From positions 6,945,501 to 7,009,500 of the forward strand of contig NZ_CP050440.1 in the NCBI RefSeq assembly GCF_011769525.1: a DNA stretch of 64,000 nucleotides, read 5' to 3'. This stretch comes from Tolypothrix sp. PCC 7910. GTDB lineage: Bacteria; Cyanobacteriota; Cyanobacteriia; Cyanobacteriales; Nostocaceae. The translations under genes were made by a program, and so were the position numbers. Below are positions 45,941 to 54,892 of this stretch, piece by piece. The notes beneath the pieces were generated by a model. The model was not told the DNA's origin, ran no database searches, and saw only the letters and a program-made list of their open reading frames with translations. Position 1 is the stretch's first letter, and the number at the start of each line of letters is the position of its first letter.

Positions 45941-46417
45941 TTATTGTTTAAAAAATTTAAGATAATTAATTATCGATAAATCAACATTTTCCTTGGGTTC
46001 TGGGGTGGGAGTCATCCCCACCATCACAAAATCAGCGCGATTGGCTTGGAGTGCAGGGATTAAGCCATTAAAATCGGATTCCATCACCTGGAGTTTAAAC
46101 CCCAGTTTTTGCACCAGACTTTTAGCAATATCGATATCAAAGCCAACAATTTGGCGATCGCCTCCTTGAGTATCATAGAACTCATAAGGGGGATAATGTG
46201 GCAAAGTAATCAATGTCAGCGGATCTTTGCCTAAAGATGAAGCTGCGTTGAGAGAATTGCTTTGACCTGTGACAATACTGATAATGACCATTGCTGCAAA
46301 CAGCAAGGTTAATATTTTTCGTTTAGGGAATCGGTAATTGGTAATGGATAATTGGTAATTGCAATTTCTCTTTTGCTTCCTCATCCCCCTCATCTCCCTC
46401 ATCTTCCCAATCCCCAA
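45941..46417 (-). pseudogene. Truncated amino-acid-type ABC binding protein (SBP_bac_3)
   Basis: After a hydrophobic signal (RKILTLLFAAMVIISIVTG) the sequence reads LPHYPPYEFYDTQGG, GFDIDIAKSLVQKLGFKLQV, MESDFNGLIPALQANRAD and MVGMTPTPEPKENVDLS, the first lobe of an SBP_bac_3 protein. It stops after about 100 residues of a ~230-residue domain. The N-terminal codons (NYQLSITNYRFP) are translated heptamer repeats, so the original start was lost or moved. Permease genes of such a transporter are not adjacent. Confidence 0.75.
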
Positions 46418-46442
46418 TCCCCAATCCCCAATCCCCAGTTCC

Positions 46443-47507
46443 TCACGCTTTGTAATACTCTACACCTTTATTGACAAATCGCAGGGTAAATGATTCTTGA
46501 TACTGAACATTGGACTGAGCAATTCCAGACTGTACCATATTGTCAAATAGCAATTTCCATCTAGCCTCACTCATCGCCCCAATACCGACTTTTTCTGCAA
46601 CATCAGAAATCACGATTCCATATTCTTTCAGTTTGGTAAGGCTATAAGCTAACTGCTCATCTGTCATTTCTGGATTTGCTTTCTTGATTAAATCATTACC
46701 TGGTTGAGGATTTTCTAAGTAACTATACCAGCCCTTAATTGAGGCATCAACAAAGCGTGTCACTAAGTCGGGATTTTTGTCTACTAATTCTTTTTTGGTC
46801 TCAATTGTAGTTGCGTATGTGGGATAACCATAATCTGCTAGTAAAAACACTATCGGCTTAATACCACCTTGCTTTTCAACCGCGAATGGTTCTGAAGTGA
46901 TATACCCTTGTTGCGCTGAGGTTTTGTCAGCCAAAAAGGGAGCAGGATTGAAGTTGTAAGGGCGTTTTTGTGCGTCGGTAAAACCATACTTAGCTTTTAG
47001 CAGTGGCCAATAAGTAACGTTTGCAGCAGCGGATACATAAATCGGTTTGCCTTTGAGGTCGGCAAGAGTTTTAATTGCTGTGTTGGGATGGGTAATGATA
47101 CATTGAGGGTCTTTTTGAAAGATTGCTGCTACGGTAATTTTGGGAATGCTTTGTGCTACTGCATTGATAGCATCAATACCAAAACCCATGAAAAAATCTA
47201 CTGCACCACCCATCAATAACTGGGTACCACTAGGTACTTGCGGGCCACCCATTTTAATGGTGACATCAAGACCGTGATTTTTGTAAATTCCAGTTGCGAT
47301 CGCCTGATAAAATCCGCCGTGTTCTGCTTGTGCTAACCAATTTGTACCAAAGGTTACTTTATCTAACCCAGAAGGTGTAATTTTTTCAGAGTTGCTATTA
47401 GCACAGGCACTCACGATGCTACTACCTATACATAAGGAAGCATACTGAAGAAATTGGCGGCGATTCAGGTTATCAAATGTTGCTGATGAGGATGGCGGCT
47501 GATTCAT
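46443..47507 (-). CDS. NMT1/THI5-like ABC substrate-binding lipoprotein
   Basis: A Tat-type signal (RRQFLQYASLCIGSSIVSAC) with a lipobox-like Cys is followed by an NMT1 domain: VTFGTNWLAQAEHGGFYQAI and GGPQVPSGTQLLMGGAVDFF. Relatives bind pyrimidine or aromatic sulfonate/nitrogen compounds. It lies beside the URC uracil genes, so a nucleobase or pyrimidine ligand is plausible. Matching permease and ATPase genes are not in the immediate neighbourhood. Confidence 0.82.
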   Translation of the reverse strand: MNQPPSSSATFDNLNRRQFLQYASLCIGSSIVSACANSNSEKITPSGLDKVTFGTNWLAQAEHGGFYQAIATGIYKNHGLDVTIKMGGPQVPSGTQLLMGGAVDFFMGFGIDAINAVAQSIPKITVAAIFQKDPQCIITHPNTAIKTLADLKGKPIYVSAAANVTYWPLLKAKYGFTDAQKRPYNFNPAPFLADKTSAQQGYITSEPFAVEKQGGIKPIVFLLADYGYPTYATTIETKKELVDKNPDLVTRFVDASIKGWYSYLENPQPGNDLIKKANPEMTDEQLAYSLTKLKEYGIVISDVAEKVGIGAMSEARWKLLFDNMVQSGIAQSNVQYQESFTLRFVNKGVEYYKA

Positions 47508-47541
47508 GGGATAAAATAAGACCTCTATTTACTGGGGTGTT

Positions 47542-48012
47542 TTAGCTGATTCTGAATGTGCATTCCAGAATTAACTTTTGGTTCACCAGTGAATAGGGTT
47601 GAATTGTTAAAGCACGCTGAAAAGCTTGAATTGCTTCACCATATTTGCCTAAAGCTGCATAACATAATCCCATACCGTGAAGTGCGCCAAAATGTACGGG
47701 ATTGAGATTCACAACCATCTGACAATCTGCTAAGGACTTTTGATAATTACCCATGCTGTAGTAAAGAAAAGCACGACGATTCCAAGCTTCAGCAAAATCG
47801 GGTTGTTCGTTAATTAATCTTGTTAGCACTGTTTCGGCTTCAGTAGTTTCCCCAGCATCCAGTAATTTCTGGCTATGGTCAATTTTCTCCAGCCCATAAA
47901 TGCCTTTTTGCTGAAACCAGATGCGCCAGATTTTCTTAGTCGCTTGTTCCCGGACTGTAGCATCTGAATTTTTCAAATCTTCAAGTAAAGAGCTGATAGA
48001 TAAAGAATCCAT
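47542..48012 (-). CDS. TPR-repeat protein
   Basis: 156 residues with at least three TPR units, for example PDFAEAWNRRAFLYYSMGNY and FGALHGMGLCYAALGKYGEA. An N-terminal helical segment (SLSISSLLEDLKNSDATVRE) precedes them. It probably mediates protein-protein contacts; a partner cannot be named. It is divergent from the URC1-like gene, so the NtcA-type promoter lies between them. Confidence 0.75.
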   Translation of the reverse strand: MDSLSISSLLEDLKNSDATVREQATKKIWRIWFQQKGIYGLEKIDHSQKLLDAGETTEAETVLTRLINEQPDFAEAWNRRAFLYYSMGNYQKSLADCQMVVNLNPVHFGALHGMGLCYAALGKYGEAIQAFQRALTIQPYSLVNQKLILECTFRIS

Positions 48013-48145
48013 AAATTCGGTCTAGGTAAATGTATGTATATATCAACTGTCGCACAAAAATCTCTACTTAAACATATTTAAAGTCATCTTTAAATTCTCT
48101 TAATTAGAGTTACAAATTTAACGTTTTCAGTGTTACATTTTTTAT

Positions 48146-48186
48146 GTATTCAGTAATACTATTGGTACTGGTTTTTAGCGTAAAAT
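48146..48186 (+). promoter_or_regulatory. NtcA-type activated promoter upstream of the URC genes
   Basis: GTATTCAGTAATAC (48146-48159) matches the NtcA consensus GTAN8TAC exactly. TAAAAT at 48181-48186 fits the -10 form TAN3T with a 21-nt gap, the usual class II activated-promoter geometry. The leader to ATG 48306 would be about 110 nt. Confidence 0.6.
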
Positions 48187-48305
48187 TTATAGATAATTAG
48201 TCATTAGGACATCATAAATTTAAAAATAGCAGCTGACTTTTGGTAGTTGACAAAACAAGTTAACTAACAGTTGATAAAAACATCACAAAAAAAACCAAGT
48301 AATCT

Positions 48306-49565
48306 ATGCCAAAGCCAAATAGTGTTTCCAGGCATATTGTTCTCACATCCCATCCCAATAGTTTTGGCCCCAAACCTATCCCCATTCATTGGGGCGCAGC
48401 CGAGCCGATGGAACGTGGCCCAATCATTGCCACTTTGACCAAGCAAGCGCACCGAAATGTGATTGGCACCCATTCCGGTAGTTATGCTATCTATCGTGCT
48501 TTAGCAGTGGCTAGCGGGGCTTTACAGTCAGATCATCGCGCCGATTTAACTAACACCTCACCAGTTACCCATATTGGCCCCCATACCAGTTGGGCCGATC
48601 CTGATAAAATTGTTTCCCTAGACCCCTTTGGGGCAGTAGCTAGTGAGGTATTTGCCTCCTATTACGCCGAAGGTTATGACATTCGCCCGACAATTGCGAT
48701 TACTCAGGCTCATATTAATATGCCGGAACTGCAAGAAGCCGTTGATAAGGGGCGCTTGCAGGTGGATGGCAAAATTATGAAACCAGGCGGTGATTTGGTC
48801 GTTACCAAGGCGGCGATTGAGCCAGTTTGGTATTTACCAGGAATCGCCAAGCGGTTTGGCATTCAAGAAACAGATTTACGCCGCGCTTTATTTGAACAAA
48901 CTGGGGGGATGTTCCCCGAGTTGGTAACACGTTCTGATTTAGAAGTCTTTTTACCCCCAATTGGCGGTGTCACAGTTTACATTGTCGGTGATATGGCTGC
49001 GATCGCAGATCCCAATAAACCGCTAGCTGTGCGGGTACATGATGAGTGTAACGGTTCTGATGTCTTTGGTTCCGATATCTGTACCTGTCGCCCTTATTTA
49101 GTACATGGGATTGAAGTCTGCGTCCAAACCGCACAGGAAGGCGGCGTAGGTGTAATTGTATACTGCCGTAAAGAAGGCAGGGCTTTAGGAGAAGTTACCA
49201 AATTCCTAGTTTACAACGCCAGGAAGCGACAAGAAGGAGGCGATCGCGCTGATGCTTACTTTGCCCGTACAGAATGCGTGGCGGGTGTGCAAGATATGCG
49301 CTTCCAAGAATTGATGCCCGATGTGTTGCATTGGTTGGGTATTACCCGTATCGACCGCATGGTGTCAATGAGTAATATGAAGTACAACGCCATCACCCAA
49401 GCGGGGATTGAAATTGTCGAACGGGTACCGATCCCAGAAGATTTGATTCCCCAAGATGCACGGGTGGAAATTGAGGCGAAGAAGGCTGCTGGCTACTACA
49501 CCACAGGTGATGTGTTAGATGCGGAAAGTTTAGGTGAGGTGAAGGGGCGAGATTTGGAAGGATAA
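48306..49565 (+). CDS. URC1-like protein (GTP cyclohydrolase II family) of uracil catabolism
   Basis: The 419-residue protein has a C-terminal GTP cyclohydrolase II-like domain with zinc cysteines in DECNGSDVFGSDICTC and GVIVYCRKEGRALGEVTKF, plus an N-terminal extension (GPKPIPIHWGAAEPMERGP) not found in RibA. This matches the URC1 group. The next gene is URC4-like (DUF1688) and the one after is upp, the same three functions that form the yeast URC uracil-degradation pathway. A riboflavin role is less likely because no other rib gene is near. Confidence 0.85.
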   Translation: MPKPNSVSRHIVLTSHPNSFGPKPIPIHWGAAEPMERGPIIATLTKQAHRNVIGTHSGSYAIYRALAVASGALQSDHRADLTNTSPVTHIGPHTSWADPDKIVSLDPFGAVASEVFASYYAEGYDIRPTIAITQAHINMPELQEAVDKGRLQVDGKIMKPGGDLVVTKAAIEPVWYLPGIAKRFGIQETDLRRALFEQTGGMFPELVTRSDLEVFLPPIGGVTVYIVGDMAAIADPNKPLAVRVHDECNGSDVFGSDICTCRPYLVHGIEVCVQTAQEGGVGVIVYCRKEGRALGEVTKFLVYNARKRQEGGDRADAYFARTECVAGVQDMRFQELMPDVLHWLGITRIDRMVSMSNMKYNAITQAGIEIVERVPIPEDLIPQDARVEIEAKKAAGYYTTGDVLDAESLGEVKGRDLEG

Positions 49566-49610
49566 AGAGTAAAGGGTAAAGGGTGAAGGGTGAAGGGTGA
49601 AGTTAAATTT
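49566..49610. repeat. AGGGTGA heptamer tract
   Basis: Five or more tandem units of AGGGTAA/AGGGTGA follow the URC1-like stop. A second repeat (CGAACCGCGAAGGCGCGAAG) begins at 49668, inside the annotated 5' end of the next gene. Confidence 0.75.
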
Positions 49611-49657
49611 TTTAGCCTTTAGCCTTGATACTTCATCCTTAATTTAGGAGGTGAAGG

Positions 49658-50911
49658 GTGGAAAGACGAACCGCGAAGGCGCGAAGTGCACAAAGAGAAG
49701 AGGGGAAAGAAGAGATTGTGAGATATCTTCGTTCTCCGGAGGCAATTCGAGAAAGGTGTGGGCAATTGTTTTCTTGGGTGTGTGAGGGGAACTCAAAGAA
49801 TTTTGCTTGCGATTTGACGCATTTGGGAAGGGTTGCGGATTATGTGATTGAGGTAATCCGCGCAGAGTACCCAAATTTAGATATTCCGTTTCACAGCCGT
49901 TGGCGACATTTTGAAGTTGGAGGTATAAAGCGAGTAGCGAATTTAGATCCTCAATTGGTGGGATTATCTCCTGCTGATAAAGCGGCGGCTAAGTTTGATT
50001 TGGCGATTGTGAGTGTATTGTTAGATGCTGGTGCTGGGGATAAGTGGCATTATGATGAACTGGAAACAGGTTTGAGGTTGGGGCGTTCGGAAGGCTTGGC
50101 GGTTGCTAGTTTCCGAATGTTTTGTGAAGGTAATTTTGCACTTAATGGATTACCTCAGGCTGATGCTTATCGCTTACAAAGATTAACTGAGGTAGAACTA
50201 GCAACTGGTTTTCAAGTCAATGCGGAAAATCCCTTAGTGGGAATTACCGGAAGATTGAATTTATTACAAAAATTAGGACAAGTCATAGTTACTTTCCCCC
50301 ATTTGTTTGGATATCACAATCCTCGTCCGGGGAATTTAGTTAATTATCTGTTGGGTAAATCAGAAAATCGACAATTGGCAGCTGCTACTGTGTTAAGTGC
50401 AGTCTTAGAAGGGCTGAGTGATATTTGGCCGGGAAGATTAGAGATAGCTGGGGTAAATTTAGGTGATGTCTGGCAACATCCATCTATTAATGATGATGGG
50501 TTAGTGCCTTTTCATAAGTTGTCTCAGTGGTTGACATATTCTTTATTAGAACCTTTACAAGAACTGGGTATAACAATTACTGGTTTAGATCAACTTACTG
50601 GTTTACCCGAATATCGCAATGGGGGATTATGCGTTGATTTAGGACTTATTACTGTCAAAAACCCTGATATTTTCCGCACTTCTCACTCCGTAGCCTCAGA
50701 AATTATCGTTGAATGGCGCGCTTTGACGGTGATTCTTCTAGATTTGATTGCGGCGACAGTGCGCGACAAGTTGGGTATGAGTACTGAAGAACTGCCATTA
50801 GTCAAAATCCTCCAAGGCGGAACTTGGACAGCCGGACGCAAAATTGCTGCTGAACTCAGAACAGGTGGGATACCCCCCATACAAATAAAAAGTGATGGCA
50901 CGGTATTCTAG
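49658..50911 (+). CDS. URC4/urg3-like protein (DUF1688)
   Basis: The DUF1688 body includes FHSRWRHFEVGGIKRVANLD, SVLLDAGAGDKWHYDE, GNFALNGLPQADAYRL and VEWRALTVILLDLIA. DUF1688 proteins act in URC-type uracil catabolism. The first ~20 residues are encoded by a dispersed repeat, so the true start may be GTG 49718 (before RYLRSPEAIRERCGQ). It follows the URC1-like gene and precedes upp in the same direction. Confidence 0.87.
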   Translation: MERRTAKARSAQREEGKEEIVRYLRSPEAIRERCGQLFSWVCEGNSKNFACDLTHLGRVADYVIEVIRAEYPNLDIPFHSRWRHFEVGGIKRVANLDPQLVGLSPADKAAAKFDLAIVSVLLDAGAGDKWHYDELETGLRLGRSEGLAVASFRMFCEGNFALNGLPQADAYRLQRLTEVELATGFQVNAENPLVGITGRLNLLQKLGQVIVTFPHLFGYHNPRPGNLVNYLLGKSENRQLAAATVLSAVLEGLSDIWPGRLEIAGVNLGDVWQHPSINDDGLVPFHKLSQWLTYSLLEPLQELGITITGLDQLTGLPEYRNGGLCVDLGLITVKNPDIFRTSHSVASEIIVEWRALTVILLDLIAATVRDKLGMSTEELPLVKILQGGTWTAGRKIAAELRTGGIPPIQIKSDGTVF

Positions 50912-51036
50912 GGGACTGGGGACTGGGGACTGAGGACTGGGGACTGGGGACTGGGGACAAGGGACAAGGAGATAAATTCCCATTACCAATTACCCAATGA
51001 CAAATGACAAATGACAAATAACAAATGACAAATCAA
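50912..51036. repeat. Heptamer tracts GGGGACT and TGACAAA ahead of upp
   Basis: Several tandem GGGGACT units are followed by AATTACC units and then by TGACAAA units; the last TGACAAA unit contains the ATG of upp. Confidence 0.8.
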
Positions 51037-51660
51037 GTCACATTAATTGAACATCCATTAATTCAGCACAAACTAACGCTGATGCGTCGTGCGGAGACGA
51101 GTACAACGAAGTTTCGTAACCTCGTTAAAGAAGTTAGTTTGTTCTTGGCTTATGAGGTAACGCGGGATTTACCTGTGAAATATGAAGAGATTCAAACGCC
51201 TCTCGCCGCTATGAATGCGCCTGTGCTTGCGCCAGATAAAAAGCTGGTGTTGGTTTCCATTATGCGGGCGGGACAAGGTATTTTAGATGGGATGTTAGAG
51301 TTAATTCCTTCAGCTAGGGTGGGACACGTGGGTTTATATCGTGACCCGAAAACACTGATTCCTGTAGAGTATTATTTTAAGGTTCCCCATGATGTCGAAC
51401 ACCGAGACATGATTGTTGTCGATCCGATGTTAGCAACGGGTAATTCGGCGGTGGCGGCGGTGGAACGCTTGAAATCTACGAATCCGTTATCGATTAAGTT
51501 TGTCTGCTTATTGGCTGCACCGGAAGGGATAAAGCATTTCTGTGAAGTACATCCAGATGTGCCTTTATATACGGCTGCTATTGATGATTATTTGGATGAA
51601 CATGGCTATATTATCCCCGGTTTAGGAGATGCAGGCGATCGCTTGTTTGGTACAAGATAA
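51025..51660 (+). CDS. upp: Uracil phosphoribosyltransferase
   Basis: Converts uracil and PRPP to UMP. Signatures: [40 protein letters not shown] and the PRPP loop [17 protein letters not shown], with [10 protein letters not shown] at the end. Length 211 fits. In the URC pathway of yeast the phosphoribosyltransferase is one of the pathway genes, so its position after the URC1- and URC4-like genes supports a joint role. The ATG is part of a TGACAAA heptamer run. Confidence 0.93.
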   Translation: MTNQVTLIEHPLIQHKLTLMRRAETSTTKFRNLVKEVSLFLAYEVTRDLPVKYEEIQTPLAAMNAPVLAPDKKLVLVSIMRAGQGILDGMLELIPSARVGHVGLYRDPKTLIPVEYYFKVPHDVEHRDMIVVDPMLATGNSAVAAVERLKSTNPLSIKFVCLLAAPEGIKHFCEVHPDVPLYTAAIDDYLDEHGYIIPGLGDAGDRLFGTR

Positions 51661-51664
51661 TCAA

Positions 51665-52600
51665 TTAGTCTGAATGGCGATTTTCTCCAAAGTAAGCAGT
51701 ACCTAGGGCTTTAGGTGGTGTCGATTTCCCGGCTAATCCTACCAATGCGAATAAAGCGATCGCATAAGGTAGCATGACTAAAAACTGGTAAGGTATATTT
51801 GCCCCTAATGCTTGAATTCGCAATTGCAAAGCTTCGGTAGCACCAAACAGCAAACAAGCTAACGCACTACCTATAGGATGCCATCTGCCAAAAATTAAAG
51901 CTGCGATCGCAATAAATCCTTTACCTGCACTCATCCCCTCGGCAAAAAATCTTACCTGTACCAAGGTTAAATAAGCACCTCCCAAACTAGCAAGACAACC
52001 GCTAATTACTACAGCAATATAACGTACCTTTTGCACCGAAATTCCAGCCGTATCAGCAGCTTGCGGCGATTCACCAACAGCGCGCAATGTAAGCCCAAAG
52101 CCAGTTTGAAATAATATATATGTCGTAAGAACAACTAATATTAATAGTGAATATACTAAAATATCTTGTTGAAATAACAACGGCCCCATCACGGAAATAT
52201 TCACCAAACCAGGCGTAATTATTGCCCCAATTCCCGGTAATTGCTGTGTACTCCCACCAAATACCAGCCTTCCCAAAAATGATGTTAACCCGGCGGCGAC
52301 AAGATTAATCGCTAACCCAGATACTAATTGGTCAACCCGCAAAGTTACACATAAAAAGGCGTGGAGTAACCCTACCAATGCGCCAGCAATAACAGCCGCG
52401 ATGACACCCAGCCAAGGATTTCCACTGTAGAAAGTAGCAATAGCGCTAGTAAAAGCCCCAGTCAATAACATTCCTTCCAAGGCAATATTTAACACCCCTG
52501 AGCGTTCCGAATACAATCCCCCTAAAGCAGCAAATCCCAAAGGTACAGCTAGACGCACAGTCGCAACCAAGTAATCAGAGAAAAAATTGAGATTATTCAT
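51665..52600 (-). CDS. BMP-type nucleoside ABC permease (YufQ/NupQ-like)
   Basis: A hydrophobic BPD_transp_2 permease: LAVPLGFAALGGLYSERSG, NIALEGMLLTGAFTSAI and GFIAIAALIFGRWHPIGS are typical of the nucleoside/BMP-family inner membrane proteins. ATG 52600 (MNNLNFFSDYLVATVRLAVP) was chosen over an upstream TTG/GTG frame. It converges on upp and follows the YufP-like gene in one operon. Confidence 0.85.
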   Translation of the reverse strand: MNNLNFFSDYLVATVRLAVPLGFAALGGLYSERSGVLNIALEGMLLTGAFTSAIATFYSGNPWLGVIAAVIAGALVGLLHAFLCVTLRVDQLVSGLAINLVAAGLTSFLGRLVFGGSTQQLPGIGAIITPGLVNISVMGPLLFQQDILVYSLLILVVLTTYILFQTGFGLTLRAVGESPQAADTAGISVQKVRYIAVVISGCLASLGGAYLTLVQVRFFAEGMSAGKGFIAIAALIFGRWHPIGSALACLLFGATEALQLRIQALGANIPYQFLVMLPYAIALFALVGLAGKSTPPKALGTAYFGENRHSD

Positions 52601-52664
52601 AGAGCTATTGTGAAACGCCAAGGTTCGATAAGGAAAGCGCAAACTATCGCAGAGTTTCTTGGCG

Positions 52665-53702
52665 TTACTCTGCGTGACTCTGCGTTTTTACTCTAATTGC
52701 TCTTTCCACTGCCAAACTAATAGCAATAAACAATACCGCTAAACCCTGAATCGCGTACACCACCGTTACCGGCACACCTGCACTCCGCTGCATGACATTC
52801 GCACCACTACGCAGCGCCGCAAAAAATAGTGAGGTTAACACTACACCGACCACACTACCACGACTGAGAAATGCGATCGCAATGGCATCAAATCCATAAC
52901 CTGGGGAAACTTGTTCAAATAGCCGATATTTCACCCCCATTACCTCGCAACTGCCAGCTAAACCCGCTAAACCTCCTGCTAACGCCATTACCAGCATGAT
53001 GGTACGTTCTATCGACATTTGAGCATAACGGGCGGCGATGGGGTTAAATCCCACGGCGGTGATTTGGTATCCTAAAGGCGATCGCCCTAACAACACCCAC
53101 AATATCCCAGCAGCAAGTAAAGCTAATAAAATCCCCGCATGGGCAAGGCTTTGTGGTAGTATAATCGCTAGGCGGGTATTCTTGGCTATTAATGGCGAGT
53201 AAGGGCTAGGCGCACCTGGTGCCATTAAGGGATTCTGTACGAGGTAACTAACTAAATTCACGGCGATGTAATTTAGCAATAACGTAGTGATTACCTCATT
53301 CACTCCCCGCATGGCTTTGAGATAACCGGGAATCCAACCCCAAACTGCACCAAATAAAAATCCGGCGAACAGTGCTAGGGGAATATGAATTACAGCAGGT
53401 AATCCTTGCACGTATAACCCAATTAAAGTACTTCCCAACGCACCTAAGTAAATTTGTCCTTCACCACCGATATTAAATTGTCCAGCCCGTAATGCCACCA
53501 ATACTCCTAAGCTGGTGAATAATAGGGGTGTCATTTTGGTGAGGGTGTTACCAAAGCCAAAATAGCTGGAAAGGGATTCTTGGAATAAAGCTGTGTATGC
53601 AGTAAGGGGATTTGCCCCAGCGAGTAGGATGAGGATAGCACCGACGAGTAGAGCAGATGTAATAGCAATTAGCGGTGATAGGATTGGGAGCAGAAATTTC
53701 AT
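52665..53702 (-). CDS. BMP-type nucleoside ABC permease (YufP/NupP-like)
   Basis: The first of two paired permeases: FTSLGVLVALRAGQFNIGGE, GVNEVITTLLLNYIAV and FDAIAIAFLSRGSVVGVV are family motifs. It forms an operon with the YufQ-like gene. The ATPase and binding-protein genes of such a transporter are not within the window next to it, so they are elsewhere or the set is incomplete. The likely cargo is a nucleoside or nucleobase, fitting the URC/upp neighbours. Confidence 0.85.
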   Translation of the reverse strand: MKFLLPILSPLIAITSALLVGAILILLAGANPLTAYTALFQESLSSYFGFGNTLTKMTPLLFTSLGVLVALRAGQFNIGGEGQIYLGALGSTLIGLYVQGLPAVIHIPLALFAGFLFGAVWGWIPGYLKAMRGVNEVITTLLLNYIAVNLVSYLVQNPLMAPGAPSPYSPLIAKNTRLAIILPQSLAHAGILLALLAAGILWVLLGRSPLGYQITAVGFNPIAARYAQMSIERTIMLVMALAGGLAGLAGSCEVMGVKYRLFEQVSPGYGFDAIAIAFLSRGSVVGVVLTSLFFAALRSGANVMQRSAGVPVTVVYAIQGLAVLFIAISLAVERAIRVKTQSHAE

Positions 53703-54238
53703 GCGATTATTTGCGATCGTTTTGTCATCTTTGCCAACCCTCAGCCTCAGAAATCAGTATAGAGGAATAGCTCGATGGAAACTATTTAAAAAATTTCGCT
53801 ATAAATACTTCAACAGCAAAGTTTTGCCATGAATAGCGGTACTATTCCTCACAATGATATTGGCTTAAATCTCTACAGAGTATTGTATCCCCATTTGCGT
53901 TGTAGAGGTTATCGATGAATGTTAGGGATGTGAAATTACAAGTTAGCCATTCATAGTAAAAACTAACAACCAAACATGAAAAATCCTCTTCTCTAGCGTC
54001 TCGTTTCTAGTCTCTATATCCTGTTTTTAAGCTAGTATTAAAAATCTATATTAATGCTCTGGTTTGCTAGTTAGCTGTAATGCAAAAGTTTTCAATTCCA
54101 GCCTCGCTATTAAAATTTTTCAAATAATATATGGTAAATAAAAAATATAGTTGTAAGCAACTTTAGGTAAAGGATTCTAGTTTTCATATAATCTAAAATC
54201 CCCCATTCTTTAACGCTGATTTATAGCCGATTATGGTA
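53703..54238. other. Intergenic region between the permease and trmB
   Basis: 536 bp upstream of the YufP-like gene, AT-rich. I found no GTAN8TAC box, repeat or reading frame that I could support here. Confidence 0.4.
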
Positions 54239-54892
54239 TTAGGAACTTGTTGTTACTTCTCTTTTGATAAATAAAGCCCGATAAACAGGTTCACCTTTAT
54301 TTTGAGTAGCTGTTTCTCGTTCTGTAGCTACTGGTAGAGGATTTTCTGTTAACCATTCTTCTGCACTCAATTTCTGAAAAGCGGGATTTTCGGCAAATAG
54401 ATTCCGCATTTCTATTGCTAAAAACTCTATATCTGATTGCAGAAATACAACCCCACCAACGGCTAAATAATGCGCTAACTCTGCCACTAATTCTGGTTGC
54501 ACTATTCGCCGTTTCGCATGGCGAGTTTTAAACCAAGGATCGGGAAATTGAATTGTGACACGTTGTAATATACCTGGTGGTAAGACAGATAAAAGTGGCT
54601 GTAAAGATTTATTTACATTGCAAAATAAATAATGGAGATTTGTTAATCCTAAATCCGTAGATAAATGATTTGCCTCTACCACCAAGGGTTCTCGAATTTC
54701 TAAACCGAGAAAATTCCACTCAGGTTCTATTTTTGCCATATTCAACAAAAACCTTCCCCTCGCACACCCAATATCTAAATGTAATGGTTGGTAAGGCTGG
54801 GTGTATACTTTCTCCCAATCAAGAGTACTGATTGCTTTTTGATACCTTTGGGCAAGGGGATTAACATGTTGACGTACTCGCACAGCGGCCAA
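54239..54892 (-). CDS. trmB: tRNA (guanine-46-N7)-methyltransferase
   Basis: TrmB methylates G46 of tRNA with SAM. Motifs: LHLDIGCARGRFLLNMA (SAM loop), FLGLEIREPLV, TIQFPDPWFKTRHAKRRIVQ (catalytic Asp-Pro-Trp region) and TERETATQNKGEPVYRA. The start is TTG 54892, giving the typical MA.VRVRQHVNPLAQRY. Confidence 0.92.
   Translation of the reverse strand: MAAVRVRQHVNPLAQRYQKAISTLDWEKVYTQPYQPLHLDIGCARGRFLLNMAKIEPEWNFLGLEIREPLVVEANHLSTDLGLTNLHYLFCNVNKSLQPLLSVLPPGILQRVTIQFPDPWFKTRHAKRRIVQPELVAELAHYLAVGGVVFLQSDIEFLAIEMRNLFAENPAFQKLSAEEWLTENPLPVATERETATQNKGEPVYRALFIKREVTTSS

Noticed and set aside
48306-49565. RibA/RibBA of riboflavin synthesis
   Set aside because: The N-terminal domain is not RibB, the protein matches the URC1 layout, and the neighbours are URC4-like and upp.
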